Shown: positions 8,714 to 17,251 of the stretch, piece after piece
Layout of the letters: every line of letters starts with the position of its first letter
How positions within the stretch are numbered: position 1 is the stretch's first letter
Assembly (NCBI GenBank): GCA_948616985.1
Contig: CAPGDO010000002.1
Span: 62,001 to 126,000, forward strand
DNA length: 64,000 nt
Source of the DNA: MGBC163016 sp910588905
GTDB taxonomy: Bacteria; Actinomycetota; Coriobacteriia; Coriobacteriales; Eggerthellaceae
Direction: 5' to 3'
Position numbers and translations under genes: made by a program
Notes under the pieces: model-generated
The model's database searches: none
The model's input: only the letters and a program-made list of their open reading frames with translations
What the model was told of the DNA's origin: nothing

Positions 8714-9186
8714 CGCCTGCAGTCAGCCCGCGGGCGCGTGCATTCCTCGCACTGATGCAGAGGATGCTCTGCCAGCTCAGCTTCCCAGTCGAAGTCAGCC
8801 GGAGGGCCTGAGGGCAGTCCTTGGTCATCAGCGGGGTTGCCGTCCCAAAGATGCTCCTCCATGCGCACCCTGCCCTCTTCGCTGAAGGTGATGCCCTCTG
8901 CCTCCAGCATCCTGCGCTGCTCTCCAGGGCCACCGAAGGCGAAGCCCTTGGCAAGGGAACCATCTTTGAATACCACCCGATGACAGGGGATGTCTCCGGG
9001 TTCCAGCCCCGGAGAGGGATTCGCGCGAAGGGCGTAGCCCACGTAGCGGGCTGAGCGCGGAGCACCGATGATGCGCCCGATCTGCCCATAGCTCGCAACC
9101 TTGCCGCGTGGTATCTTCACCACGACCGAGAAGACCCTCTCTGCGAAATCTCCCACCAGCTCTCCCTTCTTCGCTCTCCTGCTCAT
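8689..9186 (-). CDS. Methylated-DNA--protein-cysteine methyltransferase family, single domain with intact PCHR
   Basis: A 165-residue protein whose first 100 residues match the C-terminal (DNA-binding/active-site) domain of O6-alkylguanine-DNA alkyltransferases. The helix-turn-helix with Arg finger region is GQIGRIIGAPRSARYVG. The reactive motif is GDIPCHRVVF with C68. It lacks the N-terminal RNase-H-like domain, the size class usually occupied by alkyltransferase-like (ATL) proteins, yet it retains the acceptor cysteine. Residues 100-165 form a poorly conserved acidic/Cys-containing tail. It probably repairs or flags O6-alkylguanine. It ends within the 3' end of sstT (convergent overlap). 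Compare the PAHR paralogue at 41835. Confidence 0.85.
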   Translation of the reverse strand: MSRRAKKGELVGDFAERVFSVVVKIPRGKVASYGQIGRIIGAPRSARYVGYALRANPSPGLEPGDIPCHRVVFKDGSLAKGFAFGGPGEQRRMLEAEGITFSEEGRVRMEEHLWDGNPADDQGLPSGPPADFDWEAELAEHPLHQCEECTRPRADCRRQSSSSKE

Positions 9187-9264
9187 ATCCCATGATACTA
9201 AAGACCTCCAGAGACGCTCTTCATGCTAGGCTTATCAAAGATGCTTCCCAGGAAAGGACGTTCC

Positions 9265-10032
9265 ATGGCTTCCTCTGATCAGACCACCGTTGGCTTCGAT
9301 AGGGTCATCTGCACTCCTCGTGGCGGATCGGATATCCCGAAGACCCCTCTCACTCCCTTGGAGGCCATCGAACAGCGCCATTCTGTTCGCCAGTACGACG
9401 AGAAGCCGTTAGAGGAAACGGTAGCACGCACCCTGCAGGCCGCCATAGAGGCCGTGAACGAGGAAGGCGGGCTGGATATCCAGCTGGTACGGGATGAACC
9501 CAAGGCATTCACCAGCCTCAAATCACGGATGGTGGGGTTCTTGGGGGTGCGCAACTACTTGGCCTTGGTGGGACCTGAATACAAGAACCTCGACTCGCTT
9601 CTGGGCTACCACGGAGAGAAGCTGGTACTGCTGGCCCAAGCCCTGGGGCTCAATAGCTGTTGGGTCGGCGGCACCTACAAGATGCCGAACCGCGGGCCGC
9701 GCGTGGATATAGGCCAGAAGCTCTCAGCGGTGGTGGCCTTGGGCTATGGGAAGACGGCAGGCAAGCCCCATAGATCGAAGCCCGTGGAGGCCATCTGCCC
9801 TGGTTACGCTGAGATGCCCCTGTGGTTCCAGCAGGGAGTGGATGCTGCGCTGCTAGCGCCGACAGCGCTCAACCAGCAGAAGTTCTCCTTCAACCTCCAG
9901 GGAGAAGACGATGACGGAACCCCTATCGTACAGGCGAAGACCAAGCGGGGAGCCTTCACGCAGATGGATCTGGGGATAGCGCTCTGCCACTTCGAGATAG
10001 GTGCGGGAACCCACCCGTTCCAGTGGGCCTGA
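9265..10032 (+). CDS. Putative nitroreductase (TM1586-type)
   Basis: A 255-residue flavin-dependent nitroreductase-like protein. The N-terminal family segment LEAIEQRHSVRQYDEKPL gives the RxSxRxY FMN-binding signature. The middle contains LVLLAQALGLNSCWVGGTY. The architecture with two half-domains resembles the TM1586 nitroreductase family. The ATG at 9265 (MASSDQTTV) is chosen over one at 9223 because AGGAAAGGA lies eight bases upstream. The physiological substrate is unknown. The gene is divergent from the alkyltransferase and convergent with the phosphoesterase, whose stop lies 3 bases away. Confidence 0.83.
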   Translation: MASSDQTTVGFDRVICTPRGGSDIPKTPLTPLEAIEQRHSVRQYDEKPLEETVARTLQAAIEAVNEEGGLDIQLVRDEPKAFTSLKSRMVGFLGVRNYLALVGPEYKNLDSLLGYHGEKLVLLAQALGLNSCWVGGTYKMPNRGPRVDIGQKLSAVVALGYGKTAGKPHRSKPVEAICPGYAEMPLWFQQGVDAALLAPTALNQQKFSFNLQGEDDDGTPIVQAKTKRGAFTQMDLGIALCHFEIGAGTHPFQWA

Positions 10033-10034
10033 AC

Positions 10035-10670
10035 CTAGGAGCCGATCTTCTCCCGGGCTATGATGGCGATAGTGCGCAGCTGACCGTCTTCGATATCAAC
10101 GAGCGCCATGTTATGGCCGCTGCCATTGCGCCCTCGGGTAGGCGAACCCGGGCAGAGCACCACCGTGCTGCCATCAAGCTCCACCTTCGGAACATGGGTA
10201 TGACCATGCACAGCCAGCTGGGGCATATCTGAGACCACAGCCTGGACCAAAGGCGGTCGGCCATGCAGGGCAAGGTGCAAGTCAGCGGGAGTGTGGGTCA
10301 TGACGATGCTCACGCCTTCATAGGTCAAGCTGCGAAGGTCGCGCACGGAACCGTCAGAGCACCAGTAGGACGCAAGGTCGTTATTGCCCAACACTGCCAC
10401 CGTAGGAGCAAGGGCACCGAGCTCATCCAGGGCGCTTTGCGCTCCTATGTCCCCCGCATGCAGGATCAAGTCGCAGGGTCGTGCCGTGAGGGCTGTGCCG
10501 TCAGCCTCCGAAAGCAAGACACCTCCCTCTTGATCATGGACCACCTCCCAGCACCGCACACAGCGCTCACGAAGCCTGCTCTCCTCTCCTTGGCCACTGA
10601 ACAGGTCGAAGGCCTCTTGAGGCAAGGGACCGTGGGTATCGCTGAGGACCCCGATGCGCTTGCGGGTCAT
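10035..10670 (-). CDS. Calcineurin-type metallophosphoesterase (YfcE/MJ0936-like)
   Basis: A 211-residue protein with the complete dinuclear metal motifs: DTH at residues 11-13, LHAGD, GNND (in VLGNNDLASYW), a THTP histidine and HGHTHVP near the end. Proteins of this small subfamily hydrolyse phosphodiesters in vitro; their cellular substrate is usually unknown. The gene lies 28 bases behind queF on the same strand and could be read from the que transcript, but nothing links it to queuosine. Confidence 0.88.
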   Translation of the reverse strand: MTRKRIGVLSDTHGPLPQEAFDLFSGQGEESRLRERCVRCWEVVHDQEGGVLLSEADGTALTARPCDLILHAGDIGAQSALDELGALAPTVAVLGNNDLASYWCSDGSVRDLRSLTYEGVSIVMTHTPADLHLALHGRPPLVQAVVSDMPQLAVHGHTHVPKVELDGSTVVLCPGSPTRGRNGSGHNMALVDIEDGQLRTIAIIAREKIGS

Positions 10671-10698
10671 ACCGCTCTCTCCCTCAAGCTGCGCACCA

Positions 10699-11172
10699 TC
10701 AACGGTTATCCACCTTCTCGGGATAGAGGTCGTGCTGAGAAAGCCGCTCCCAGGCCACGGCCTCCCAGGGGGTGCCGGGTCGGCCGTGATTGCAGTAGGG
10801 ATCGATGGAGATGCCCCCGCGTGGCGTGAACTTTCCCCATACCTCGATATACTTCGGGTCCATCAACGCGATGAGGTCCTTCATGATGGTGTTGATGCAG
10901 TCCTCATGGAAGTCCCCATGGTTGCGGAAGCTGAACAGGTAGAGCTTCAGGCTCTTCGACTCCACCATGCGCACATCGGGCACATAGGAGATGTAGATGG
11001 TGGCGAAATCAGGTTGGCCGGTTATGGGGCAGAGGCTGGTGAATTCAGGGCAGTTGAACTTGACGAAGTAGTCATTGTCCTGATGCTTGTTCTCGAAGGT
11101 CTCCAATACCCCCGGATCGTAATCAGCAGGGTATTCCGTCTTCTGGTTCCCCAACAAGGTCAGCTCAGACAT
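10699..11172 (-). CDS. queF: NADPH-dependent 7-cyano-7-deazaguanine reductase (preQ0 to preQ1)
   Basis: A 157-residue unimodular QueF. The active-site cysteine C48 lies in FTSLCPITGQPDFA with D55 behind it. The QueF motif ESKSLKLYL (71-79) and the H89/E90 pair are present. It reduces the nitrile of preQ0 to preQ1 for queuosine in tRNA. Start: the ATG at 11172 lies 1 base past the queC stop. The longer in-frame extension would overlap queC by over 110 bases and is rejected. It is the last gene of queDECF. Confidence 0.97.
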   Translation of the reverse strand: MSELTLLGNQKTEYPADYDPGVLETFENKHQDNDYFVKFNCPEFTSLCPITGQPDFATIYISYVPDVRMVESKSLKLYLFSFRNHGDFHEDCINTIMKDLIALMDPKYIEVWGKFTPRGGISIDPYCNHGRPGTPWEAVAWERLSQHDLYPEKVDNR

Positions 11173-11173
11173 C

Positions 11174-11890
11174 CTATATACCTTCCCTTCTGCTTGATAC
11201 AGGGTCTTCCGATCCGTTGGCGGCGAAGGCGGCCGCGCGATCGAGGCAGGTGGCGCAAACACCGCAAGGAGCCTCTCCCCCTTCATAGCAGGACCAGGTC
11301 AGCTGGAAGGGCACCTTGAGCTCTATCCCGAGGCGCACGATATCCGCCTTGCTCCAGTCCACGAAAGGCGCTTCCAGACGCAGCTCACCCTCCGTTCCCT
11401 CTTCGATGGAGATAGCCATGGAATCCACGAAGGAGGGAGTGCAATCCGGATAGGCTGAGCCTGCCCAGTCATCATGATGGGCACCGTAGTAGACCGCTGA
11501 GCAACCAGCAGAGAGCGCCATGGAGGCCGCCGCAGCTAGGAAGAGGCCGTTGCGGAAGGGCACGTAGGTGCTGACGAGCGTTCCTTCCTGTTCCGCCTGC
11601 TGATCCGCATAGGTGCCCGAAGGGATATCCGCCCCAGACTGGCTCAGCAGCGAGCACTGGCTTCCTGCGAAGATGGCTCCCAGGTCCAAGGACCGCAGTT
11701 CTACTCCGTAGTGGTCCGATACAGCACGGGCAGCATCCAATTCCCGGAGATGCTTCTGCCCGTAGGAGATGGAGAGCGCGATGACATTCTGAGACCCTAG
11801 ACGCTCCACCACCTGAGCAAGGAGCGTGGTGGAATCCAGGCCGCCTGAGCACAGGACGAGCGCTTTCTCAACGGCTCCCATGTACGTCAT
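11174..11890 (-). CDS. queC: 7-cyano-7-deazaguanine (preQ0) synthase
   Basis: A 238-residue PP-loop ATPase. The P-loop SGGLDST (15-21) binds ATP, and the C-terminal zinc site reads CYEGGEAPCGVCATC. It converts 7-carboxy-7-deazaguanine and ammonia to preQ0. The start ATG overlaps the queE stop by four bases (ATGA), so translation is probably coupled; GAAAGGGGT serves as Shine-Dalgarno. A second ATG three codons in is also possible. Confidence 0.97.
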   Translation of the reverse strand: MTYMGAVEKALVLCSGGLDSTTLLAQVVERLGSQNVIALSISYGQKHLRELDAARAVSDHYGVELRSLDLGAIFAGSQCSLLSQSGADIPSGTYADQQAEQEGTLVSTYVPFRNGLFLAAAASMALSAGCSAVYYGAHHDDWAGSAYPDCTPSFVDSMAISIEEGTEGELRLEAPFVDWSKADIVRLGIELKVPFQLTWSCYEGGEAPCGVCATCLDRAAAFAANGSEDPVSSRREGI

Positions 11891-12663
11891 ACCCCTTTCT
11901 CTACCTGAGGCCAGAGGATCTTATGGAGCTGGAGCTGCAAACGGGCTTCGGTGAGACCTTCCGCCCTCATGGCATCAACGATCCGAGCCGGATCCATCTG
12001 ACCCCACAGAGGGCTCAAGAGCACCGTGCATCGGTCCCAAAGACCAGCCTCATCAGCCTTGCGTCGGGCGAAGCTAACATCTTCGCGGGAGCCTACGACG
12101 AACTTGACCGCATCGTTGTCATTCAGGAGGAGAGCGTTCTCCTTCATGCTGGCATCTATCAGCTCTTCGTCAGAAGCGCTCATCCCCGTAGCAGGCGTCT
12201 TCCAATCCACCGTCAGATGCAGCCGATCCGACAAGCCCTCATCAGCCAGAAGCCCTCTCATCCCCGCCAGTTGCCCCAAGGGAAGGGAGCCGTTGGTCTC
12301 GACCTCTACCTGCAGAGGATGGGGATCGCGCACCCGCAAGAGCCTGCCCACCAAAGGATCGAGACCCGGCTGCAAGAGCGGCTCTCCTCCCGTGAGCGTG
12401 ACCGCTGAGACACTCGTGGAGCACACCCACTCCACCACTTCCTCTACCGAGAGCATCTCCACGGCAACGTCAGGAGCATTGGCCCAGCGCGTATCGCAAT
12501 AGGAGCAATCCAGATTGCACCCGGCGAAGCGAACGAACGCGGCTAGCTTACCGGAAGAGAGTCCCTCGCCGTTGATGGAGACGAACCGCTCCACTACAGG
12601 GAAGCGCACATCCACGATGTCAAGCATCCTTGCGGAAGAAGGCACAGTTGGTAGGTGTCTCAT
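11887..12663 (-). CDS. queE: 7-carboxy-7-deazaguanine synthase (radical SAM)
   Basis: A small radical-SAM enzyme of 258 residues from this start. The cluster motif CNLDCSYC gives CX3CX2C (C49, C53, C56). The SAM-binding GGE reads TLTGGEPLLQP. It rearranges 6-carboxytetrahydropterin to CDG. The ATG at 12663 has AGGTAGAGG upstream but overlaps queD by 44 bases. A second ATG at 12627 (MLDIVDV) would overlap by only 8 bases but has no spaced Shine-Dalgarno. The start is therefore uncertain within 12 codons. Confidence 0.95.
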   Translation of the reverse strand: MRHLPTVPSSARMLDIVDVRFPVVERFVSINGEGLSSGKLAAFVRFAGCNLDCSYCDTRWANAPDVAVEMLSVEEVVEWVCSTSVSAVTLTGGEPLLQPGLDPLVGRLLRVRDPHPLQVEVETNGSLPLGQLAGMRGLLADEGLSDRLHLTVDWKTPATGMSASDEELIDASMKENALLLNDNDAVKFVVGSREDVSFARRKADEAGLWDRCTVLLSPLWGQMDPARIVDAMRAEGLTEARLQLQLHKILWPQVEKGV

Positions 12664-13045
12664 AGACCTCTACCTGAGCCACAGGAAGCCCCTGTTCTGC
12701 CAAGCAGTCGAAGAACCACTTCGCTAGATTCTCAGCCGTAGTGCGGAACGGCATGATGAACAGTGCGAATCCCTCACGCTCCAAGCAAGCCATGGTATCA
12801 GGAGCCAGCGACCCCTCTTCGATGATGAAATGGTGATCGAGCTGTTCGGTCAGCTCGCGAAGCGCGCCTTTGAAGTCTGCGAAATCCACCACCATATCCT
12901 TGCAGGTGCCCGCCTGCTGGAGCTCCTGCACCTCAAGATAGGCAACGACACGCCAGCGGTGCCCGTGGAGGTTCTCGCACTTGCCGTGATAATCAGTCAG
13001 GAAATGAGAGGCATCGAAGCTGCTCTCCGTCTTCAGTCCGTACAT
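12620..13045 (-). CDS. queD: 6-carboxy-5,6,7,8-tetrahydropterin synthase
   Basis: A 141-residue member of the 6-pyruvoyl-tetrahydropterin synthase fold. Zinc ligands H14, H27 and H29 and the catalytic C23 are seen in DASHF...KCENLHGHRW. It makes 6-carboxytetrahydropterin from the GTP-derived dihydroneopterin triphosphate. It is first in the queDECF operon. Upstream lies a strong hairpin and tRNA-Asn. No preQ1 riboswitch was recognised in the short leader. The GTP cyclohydrolase (folE) needed upstream is not in the window. Confidence 0.96.
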   Translation of the reverse strand: MYGLKTESSFDASHFLTDYHGKCENLHGHRWRVVAYLEVQELQQAGTCKDMVVDFADFKGALRELTEQLDHHFIIEEGSLAPDTMACLEREGFALFIMPFRTTAENLAKWFFDCLAEQGLPVAQVEVYETPTNCAFFRKDA

Positions 13046-13099
13046 CTGCTTCCGATCTTCGAGCGTGGCCCGGGGCCAAGGGGATGGGGCTATCTATAG

Positions 13100-13125
13100 C
13101 GAAGGCCAGCTTCTGCTGGCCTTCG
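13100..13125 (-). terminator. Strong hairpin after tRNA-Asn
   Basis: A perfect 11-bp stem, CGAAGGCCAGC / GCTGGCCTTCG, with a TTCT loop, lies ten bases past the 3' end of tRNA-Asn and 54 bases before queD. No T-run follows on either strand, so it may be a factor-dependent terminator or a processing signal. Confidence 0.6.
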
Positions 13126-13135
13126 GTGAATGCTC

Positions 13136-13210
13136 TGGCTCCTCGGGTAGGATTCGAACCTACAACCCTCCGGTTAACAGCCGGATGCTCTGCCGTTGAG
13201 CTACCGAGGA
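13136..13210 (-). tRNA. tRNA-Asn (anticodon GTT)
   Basis: On the minus strand the acceptor stem TCCTCGG pairs with CCGAGGA, followed by discriminator G and an encoded CCA (13136-13138). The anticodon loop CTGTTAA contains GTT. The T-arm is GGTTCGAATCC. The G34 wobble position is a queuosine site for tRNA-Asn. Its neighbour is the que operon, which fits functionally but may be coincidental. Confidence 0.98.
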
Positions 13211-13240
13211 ATGCACATCTGGCGCAAGCGCCGACGCAGT

Positions 13241-13268
13241 ATTATAGCGGTTTCGAACCGGCGCGCAA
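13241..13268 (-). promoter_or_regulatory. Predicted promoter of tRNA-Asn
   Basis: On the minus strand TTGCGC (13263-13268) and a consensus TATAAT (13241-13246) are separated by 16 bases, starting two bases downstream of the rpoD stop. A small palindrome (CGGTTTCGAACCG) lies within the spacer, and a GGCGC-type hairpin lies in the leader before the mature tRNA. Confidence 0.7.
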
Positions 13269-13270
13269 GA

Positions 13271-14800
13271 CTAATACTCCAGATAATCTTTGAGCTTGGA
13301 TGAACGCGAAGGATGACGGAGCTTCGCCAGGGTCTTGCTCTCTATCTGGCGGATGCGCTCTCGCGTGACCCCGAATTCGCGGCCGACTTCCTCCAGTGTA
13401 CGCGGATGACCGTCTTCCAGGCCGAAGCGCAGGCTGATGACCTTGCGCTCACGCTCTGCAAGACCATCCAGCACCTTGCTCAACTGCTCTTGGAGCATGG
13501 AGAAGCTGGCTGCATCCGGCGGCACCACCGCAGCCTCGTCTTCGATGAAATCCCCCAACTGGGAGTCTTCCTCTTCACCGATGGGCGTCTCAAGGGAAAC
13601 GGGTTCCTGGGAGATCTTCTGGATCTCACGGACGCGCTCAGCCGTCAACTCCATCTCAGCGCCGATCTCCTCGGGCGTTGGTTCGCGCCCGAGCTTCTGC
13701 AAGAGCTGCCGCTGGATGCGGATCAGCTTGTTGATGGTCTCTACCATATGCACGGGGATGCGGATGGTGCGAGCCTGATCGGCGATGGCGCGGGTGATGG
13801 CCTGACGGATCCACCAGGTTGCATAGGTGGAGAACTTGAAGCCCTTCGTGTAGTCGAACTTCTCCACCGCACGGATGAGGCCCAGGTTCCCCTCTTGGAT
13901 GAGATCCAAGAAGAGCATGCCACGGCCTACGTAGCGCTTGGCGATGGAGACCACCAGGCGCAGGTTCGCTTCGATGAGCGCCTGCTTGGCATCAAGACCC
14001 ACTTGCTCCACCCGGGTCATGCGCCGTTTATCCCGACGAGAGAGCTCGATGCCCTCTTCTTCGGCATGCTCCAGCTCTTCGGTGGCAGCAACGCCGGCCT
14101 CGATCTTCATGGCCAGGTCTATCTCTTCGGCAGCGGTCAGAAGCGGGACCTTGCCGATCTCCTTCAGGTACATGCGCACCGGATCTCCGGTGAGCATGGT
14201 GACATTCGCCTCGGCGTTGCGACGACGGGTCTTCGCCTTGGACCGGCTTGACGTGATCTTGGGCAGCTGAACATCTACAGTAGCCTTCAGCTCTTCCTCG
14301 GGGATGTTCTCCAGCAGGCTCTCAGCATCATCATCCGAAGCACCGGCATCATCCGCATCAGCTGTGCTCTCTTGGATGGCGGTATCAGCAGGTGCTTCGA
14401 TATCATCAGGATCAGTGTCATCCATCTCGTCTACATCAGCATCCAAGGGCTTGCGGTCCAACTTCGCCTTGATCTCCTCGACGATCTCAACGGTACCTTG
14501 ATCATCTGAGATGGTCTGGCTGATGAGAGCATCCTCTTCCTTTCCAGCACCCTTCTTCGCCGTTGATGCGGCCTTCTTGGGCTTAGCCGCCGCCTTCTTG
14601 GCAGGGGCTTTCGCGGATGACTTGGAAGTGGATCCCTTCGCTGCTGAAGACGCTTTCTTGGCTGATGCAGCCGATGTCTTGGTTGCGGTCTTCTTGGCTT
14701 GAGGCTTGTCTGCTTTGGTTTTGGTGGATTTGCTTGCCTTGGCCTTTGCTTCTTCCGTCTTCGTGGTGTCTTCTTTTGCTGTCTTAGAGGTTGATGCCAC
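13271..14800 (-). CDS. rpoD: Primary RNA polymerase sigma factor (sigma-70/RpoD, SigA)
   Basis: A 509-residue primary sigma factor. The N-terminal ~190 residues are low-complexity, first Lys/Ala/Ser/Thr-rich and then Asp/Glu-rich. Region 1.2 follows (DPVRMYLKEIGKVPLLTAAEE). Region 2 contains the invariant DLIQEGNLGLIRAVEKFDY and FSTYATWWIRQAI stretches. Region 3 is present, and region 4 has the helix-turn-helix TLEEVGREFGVTRERIRQIE. The start is a GTG at 14800 with AAAGGA eight bases upstream; the longer ATG form lacks a ribosome site. Such basic/acidic N-termini are typical of actinobacterial SigA. A good promoter precedes it. Confidence 0.97.
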   Translation of the reverse strand: MASTSKTAKEDTTKTEEAKAKASKSTKTKADKPQAKKTATKTSAASAKKASSAAKGSTSKSSAKAPAKKAAAKPKKAASTAKKGAGKEEDALISQTISDDQGTVEIVEEIKAKLDRKPLDADVDEMDDTDPDDIEAPADTAIQESTADADDAGASDDDAESLLENIPEEELKATVDVQLPKITSSRSKAKTRRRNAEANVTMLTGDPVRMYLKEIGKVPLLTAAEEIDLAMKIEAGVAATEELEHAEEEGIELSRRDKRRMTRVEQVGLDAKQALIEANLRLVVSIAKRYVGRGMLFLDLIQEGNLGLIRAVEKFDYTKGFKFSTYATWWIRQAITRAIADQARTIRIPVHMVETINKLIRIQRQLLQKLGREPTPEEIGAEMELTAERVREIQKISQEPVSLETPIGEEEDSQLGDFIEDEAAVVPPDAASFSMLQEQLSKVLDGLAERERKVISLRFGLEDGHPRTLEEVGREFGVTRERIRQIESKTLAKLRHPSRSSKLKDYLEY

Positions 14801-14870
14801 GCGCAAGGTCCTTTCAACAGAAGACGATGGATATACGTTCGCCCTAGTGTAAGCAAACATGCGAACCGAC

Positions 14871-14899
14871 AGAATACACCGGAGACAAGCCTATTGCAA
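14871..14899 (-). promoter_or_regulatory. Predicted sigma-A promoter of rpoD
   Basis: Minus strand: -35 TTGCAA (14894-14899), a 17-base spacer, then -10 TATTCT (14871-14876), lying 70 bases before the rpoD GTG. Spacing is optimal and both hexamers are close to consensus. Confidence 0.75.
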
Positions 14900-14907
14900 G
14901 GTTTTTT

Positions 14908-17223
14908 TCAAAGAAGATCCATCGGATCGATATCCACCGCCGTACTGACCCCCTGCATGCGCCCCCGCTTGCGATGGAACCCTTCCAAGGCATCCGAGAT
15001 ATCCACCTCAGGCGAGCATTTCACCACCACATGCCATCGGATGAGATTCCGGATGCGCTCGAAAGCGCAAGGAGCAGCGGGGAGGACTTCGATATCCTCT
15101 CCACCTGCCGAAGCCAGATGCCGGCAAAGATCGGACCGATAGGCCTCGGCCGCACGACGCACCGCCGTCCCATCCTTTCCCCATAAGAGGATATTCGCCA
15201 TCCGCGCATAGGGCGGGTATCGGAGCGCTTCGCGCTTCGGCAACTCGTTGGCCAAGAAGCGCGGCCGGTCATAGGCTGCTGCCGAGGCGATGGCCACTGA
15301 ATCCGCCTCATAGGTCTGGACGAAGACCCGCCCCGGAAGATCTGCCCTACCCGCCCGGCCTGCTACCTGTTGGATGAGGTCGAAGGTGCGCTCGGAAGAC
15401 CGGAAGTCCGGCAGGTGCAGCATCGTATCCGCATTGATGACGCCCACCAAGGTGACATCATCGAAATCAAGTCCTTTCGCGATCATCTGGGTTCCCAAGA
15501 GCACAGCCGCAGGGGCTGTGGCGAACTGCTCTAACAGCCGCTGATGCGCCCCCTTCGCTGCCGTGGTGTCAGCATCCATGCGGATCACCTGAGGCGTCAG
15601 GTGCTCGGAGGCAGGAGCAGCAATGCCAGGGATCAGGCCTTCCTGGGCACTCAAGAGGCTCTTCAGCTCCGCCTCCACCCGCTGGGTCCCCACACCGTAA
15701 CGCTTGAGATAGGGGCTTTGGCAGGATGGGCAGACAGGCGGAGCCCCCAGGGTATAGCCGCAATGATGGCACACCAGCTTGTTCCCTTCCTCGTGGAAGG
15801 TGAGCGTAGTGGAGCAATGACGGCATTCGGGAACGAAGCCGCAATCGCGACAGAGGAGGAAGCGCGCGAAGCCCCGCTGGTTCAGGAGGAGCACCACCTT
15901 ATGGCTGGTGGAGAGCTCTTCCCGGATGGCATTCGCCAGCTTCTTGGAGAAGATGCGCCCCTTGCTGTCATGGAATTCCACCGCCATGTCCACGACCTCG
16001 ACCTTCGGCAGCGGGCGGCCGTTAGCCCGTTCAGGGAGGCGCGCATAGGTCCACGCAGGGTCATGCTTGGCATGATAGAGTGACTCGATGGAAGGGGTGG
16101 CGGACCCGAGCACCACGGTACAAGAGCGCTGGCGGGCCATCCAGCAGGCCACATCCCTGGTGACATAGCGCGGTGCGCTCTCCTGCTTGTAGGTGGTCTC
16201 GTGCTCTTCATCGATGATGATGAGTCCCAGATTCTGCACGGGCATGAACAGGGCGCTACGAGCCCCTACGACGATGCGTGCGGCTCCACAGCGAAGGAGA
16301 TCCCACTGGTCATAGCGCTCCCCCGGGCTCATCTTCGAATGCATGACCGCCACCTGATCTCCGAAGCGGCTGCGGAAGCGGGTGACCGTTTGAGGCGTCA
16401 GGGATATCTCAGGCACCAACACGATGGCTCCCTGTCCGCGCTTCAAAGCTCCCTCGATGGCTTGGAGATACACCTCCGTCTTACCGGATCCGGTGACGCC
16501 ATCGATGAGCACAGTGGTGATGCCATCATCATCCATAGCCTGCTCCACCTGGGAGAGAGCCTTCTTCTGGGAGTCTGTCAGCATCTTCGGCGTTGCATTA
16601 GGAGCGAAAGCGGCGCTGGGCTCATCCCCCGTGCGCAAACGGCGGCGCTTCTCCACCTTCACCGCCTCCACCTTCGTTAAGGCCTTGATCGCTGCAGTTA
16701 CATCCCCGTAGAGGAAGCGCAGCTCTGAGCGGCGGATATCCCCCTGGCGTACGGCAGCCAAGACCACCTCTTGCCTACGGGCTCCCTTGCGCGGCATGAA
16801 AGAATCAACCTGGGGTCCCGCCACGATCCAAGTCTCCTCAGCACTGCCCGTCTTGGGAAGGATGGTCTCCCAGACACCATCGATCCGCTTCAGGCTGGGG
16901 GCAGCTCCCACAGGAAAGAACAGGCGCAGGCAGGCGGAGAGCGGCGCGATGTAGCGACTCGCCAAGAAGCGCGCACAAGCCACAGCAGCCTCAGAGAACA
17001 AGGGGGCGCTCAACACCTCTTCGATGGGCTTGAGCTTGCCTGTGCGCACTTCCTCCTCAGGAACCGGGGACAGTCCGCAGACGAAGCCCACTGTCTGCTG
17101 ATGGCCGAAGGCCACACGTACGGCGCATCCCACCTCCACCTCCATGGAGGCAGGCACCGTATAGGTGAAGAGAGAGCCGATGGCCCTGGTCTGGATATCG
17201 ATGACGACATCGGCCTTGAGCAC
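14908..17223 (-). CDS. priA: Primosomal replication protein N' (replication restart helicase PriA)
   Basis: A 771-residue protein. The N-terminal DNA-binding domain starts LKADVVIDIQTRAIGSLFTY. The helicase core has Walker A DGVTGSGKTEVYL and Walker B IIIDEEHETTYKQ. A zinc-binding cysteine cluster follows (CRDCGFVPECRHCSTTL, CHHCGYTLGAPPVCPSC), then the second RecA lobe with QMIAKGLDFDDVTLVG. It reloads the replisome at stalled forks. The GTG at 17223 is chosen because GGGGGAAGG lies seven bases before it and the protein then begins like other PriA proteins. Longer frames run into metK. Confidence 0.96.
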   Translation of the reverse strand: MLKADVVIDIQTRAIGSLFTYTVPASMEVEVGCAVRVAFGHQQTVGFVCGLSPVPEEEVRTGKLKPIEEVLSAPLFSEAAVACARFLASRYIAPLSACLRLFFPVGAAPSLKRIDGVWETILPKTGSAEETWIVAGPQVDSFMPRKGARRQEVVLAAVRQGDIRRSELRFLYGDVTAAIKALTKVEAVKVEKRRRLRTGDEPSAAFAPNATPKMLTDSQKKALSQVEQAMDDDGITTVLIDGVTGSGKTEVYLQAIEGALKRGQGAIVLVPEISLTPQTVTRFRSRFGDQVAVMHSKMSPGERYDQWDLLRCGAARIVVGARSALFMPVQNLGLIIIDEEHETTYKQESAPRYVTRDVACWMARQRSCTVVLGSATPSIESLYHAKHDPAWTYARLPERANGRPLPKVEVVDMAVEFHDSKGRIFSKKLANAIREELSTSHKVVLLLNQRGFARFLLCRDCGFVPECRHCSTTLTFHEEGNKLVCHHCGYTLGAPPVCPSCQSPYLKRYGVGTQRVEAELKSLLSAQEGLIPGIAAPASEHLTPQVIRMDADTTAAKGAHQRLLEQFATAPAAVLLGTQMIAKGLDFDDVTLVGVINADTMLHLPDFRSSERTFDLIQQVAGRAGRADLPGRVFVQTYEADSVAIASAAAYDRPRFLANELPKREALRYPPYARMANILLWGKDGTAVRRAAEAYRSDLCRHLASAGGEDIEVLPAAPCAFERIRNLIRWHVVVKCSPEVDISDALEGFHRKRGRMQGVSTAVDIDPMDLL

Positions 17224-17251
17224 GAGGGAGCCTTCCCCCTTCGGGCGTTCG

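Noticed and set aside
13046..13100. PreQ1 riboswitch before queD
   Set aside because: The short leader lacks the small GC stem plus A-rich tail of PreQ1-I and the PreQ1-II landmarks; only a plain hairpin is present.
14861..14907. Terminator for priA at the T7 run near 14900
   Set aside because: No stem precedes the T-run; the run is on the plus strand while priA is read from the minus strand.
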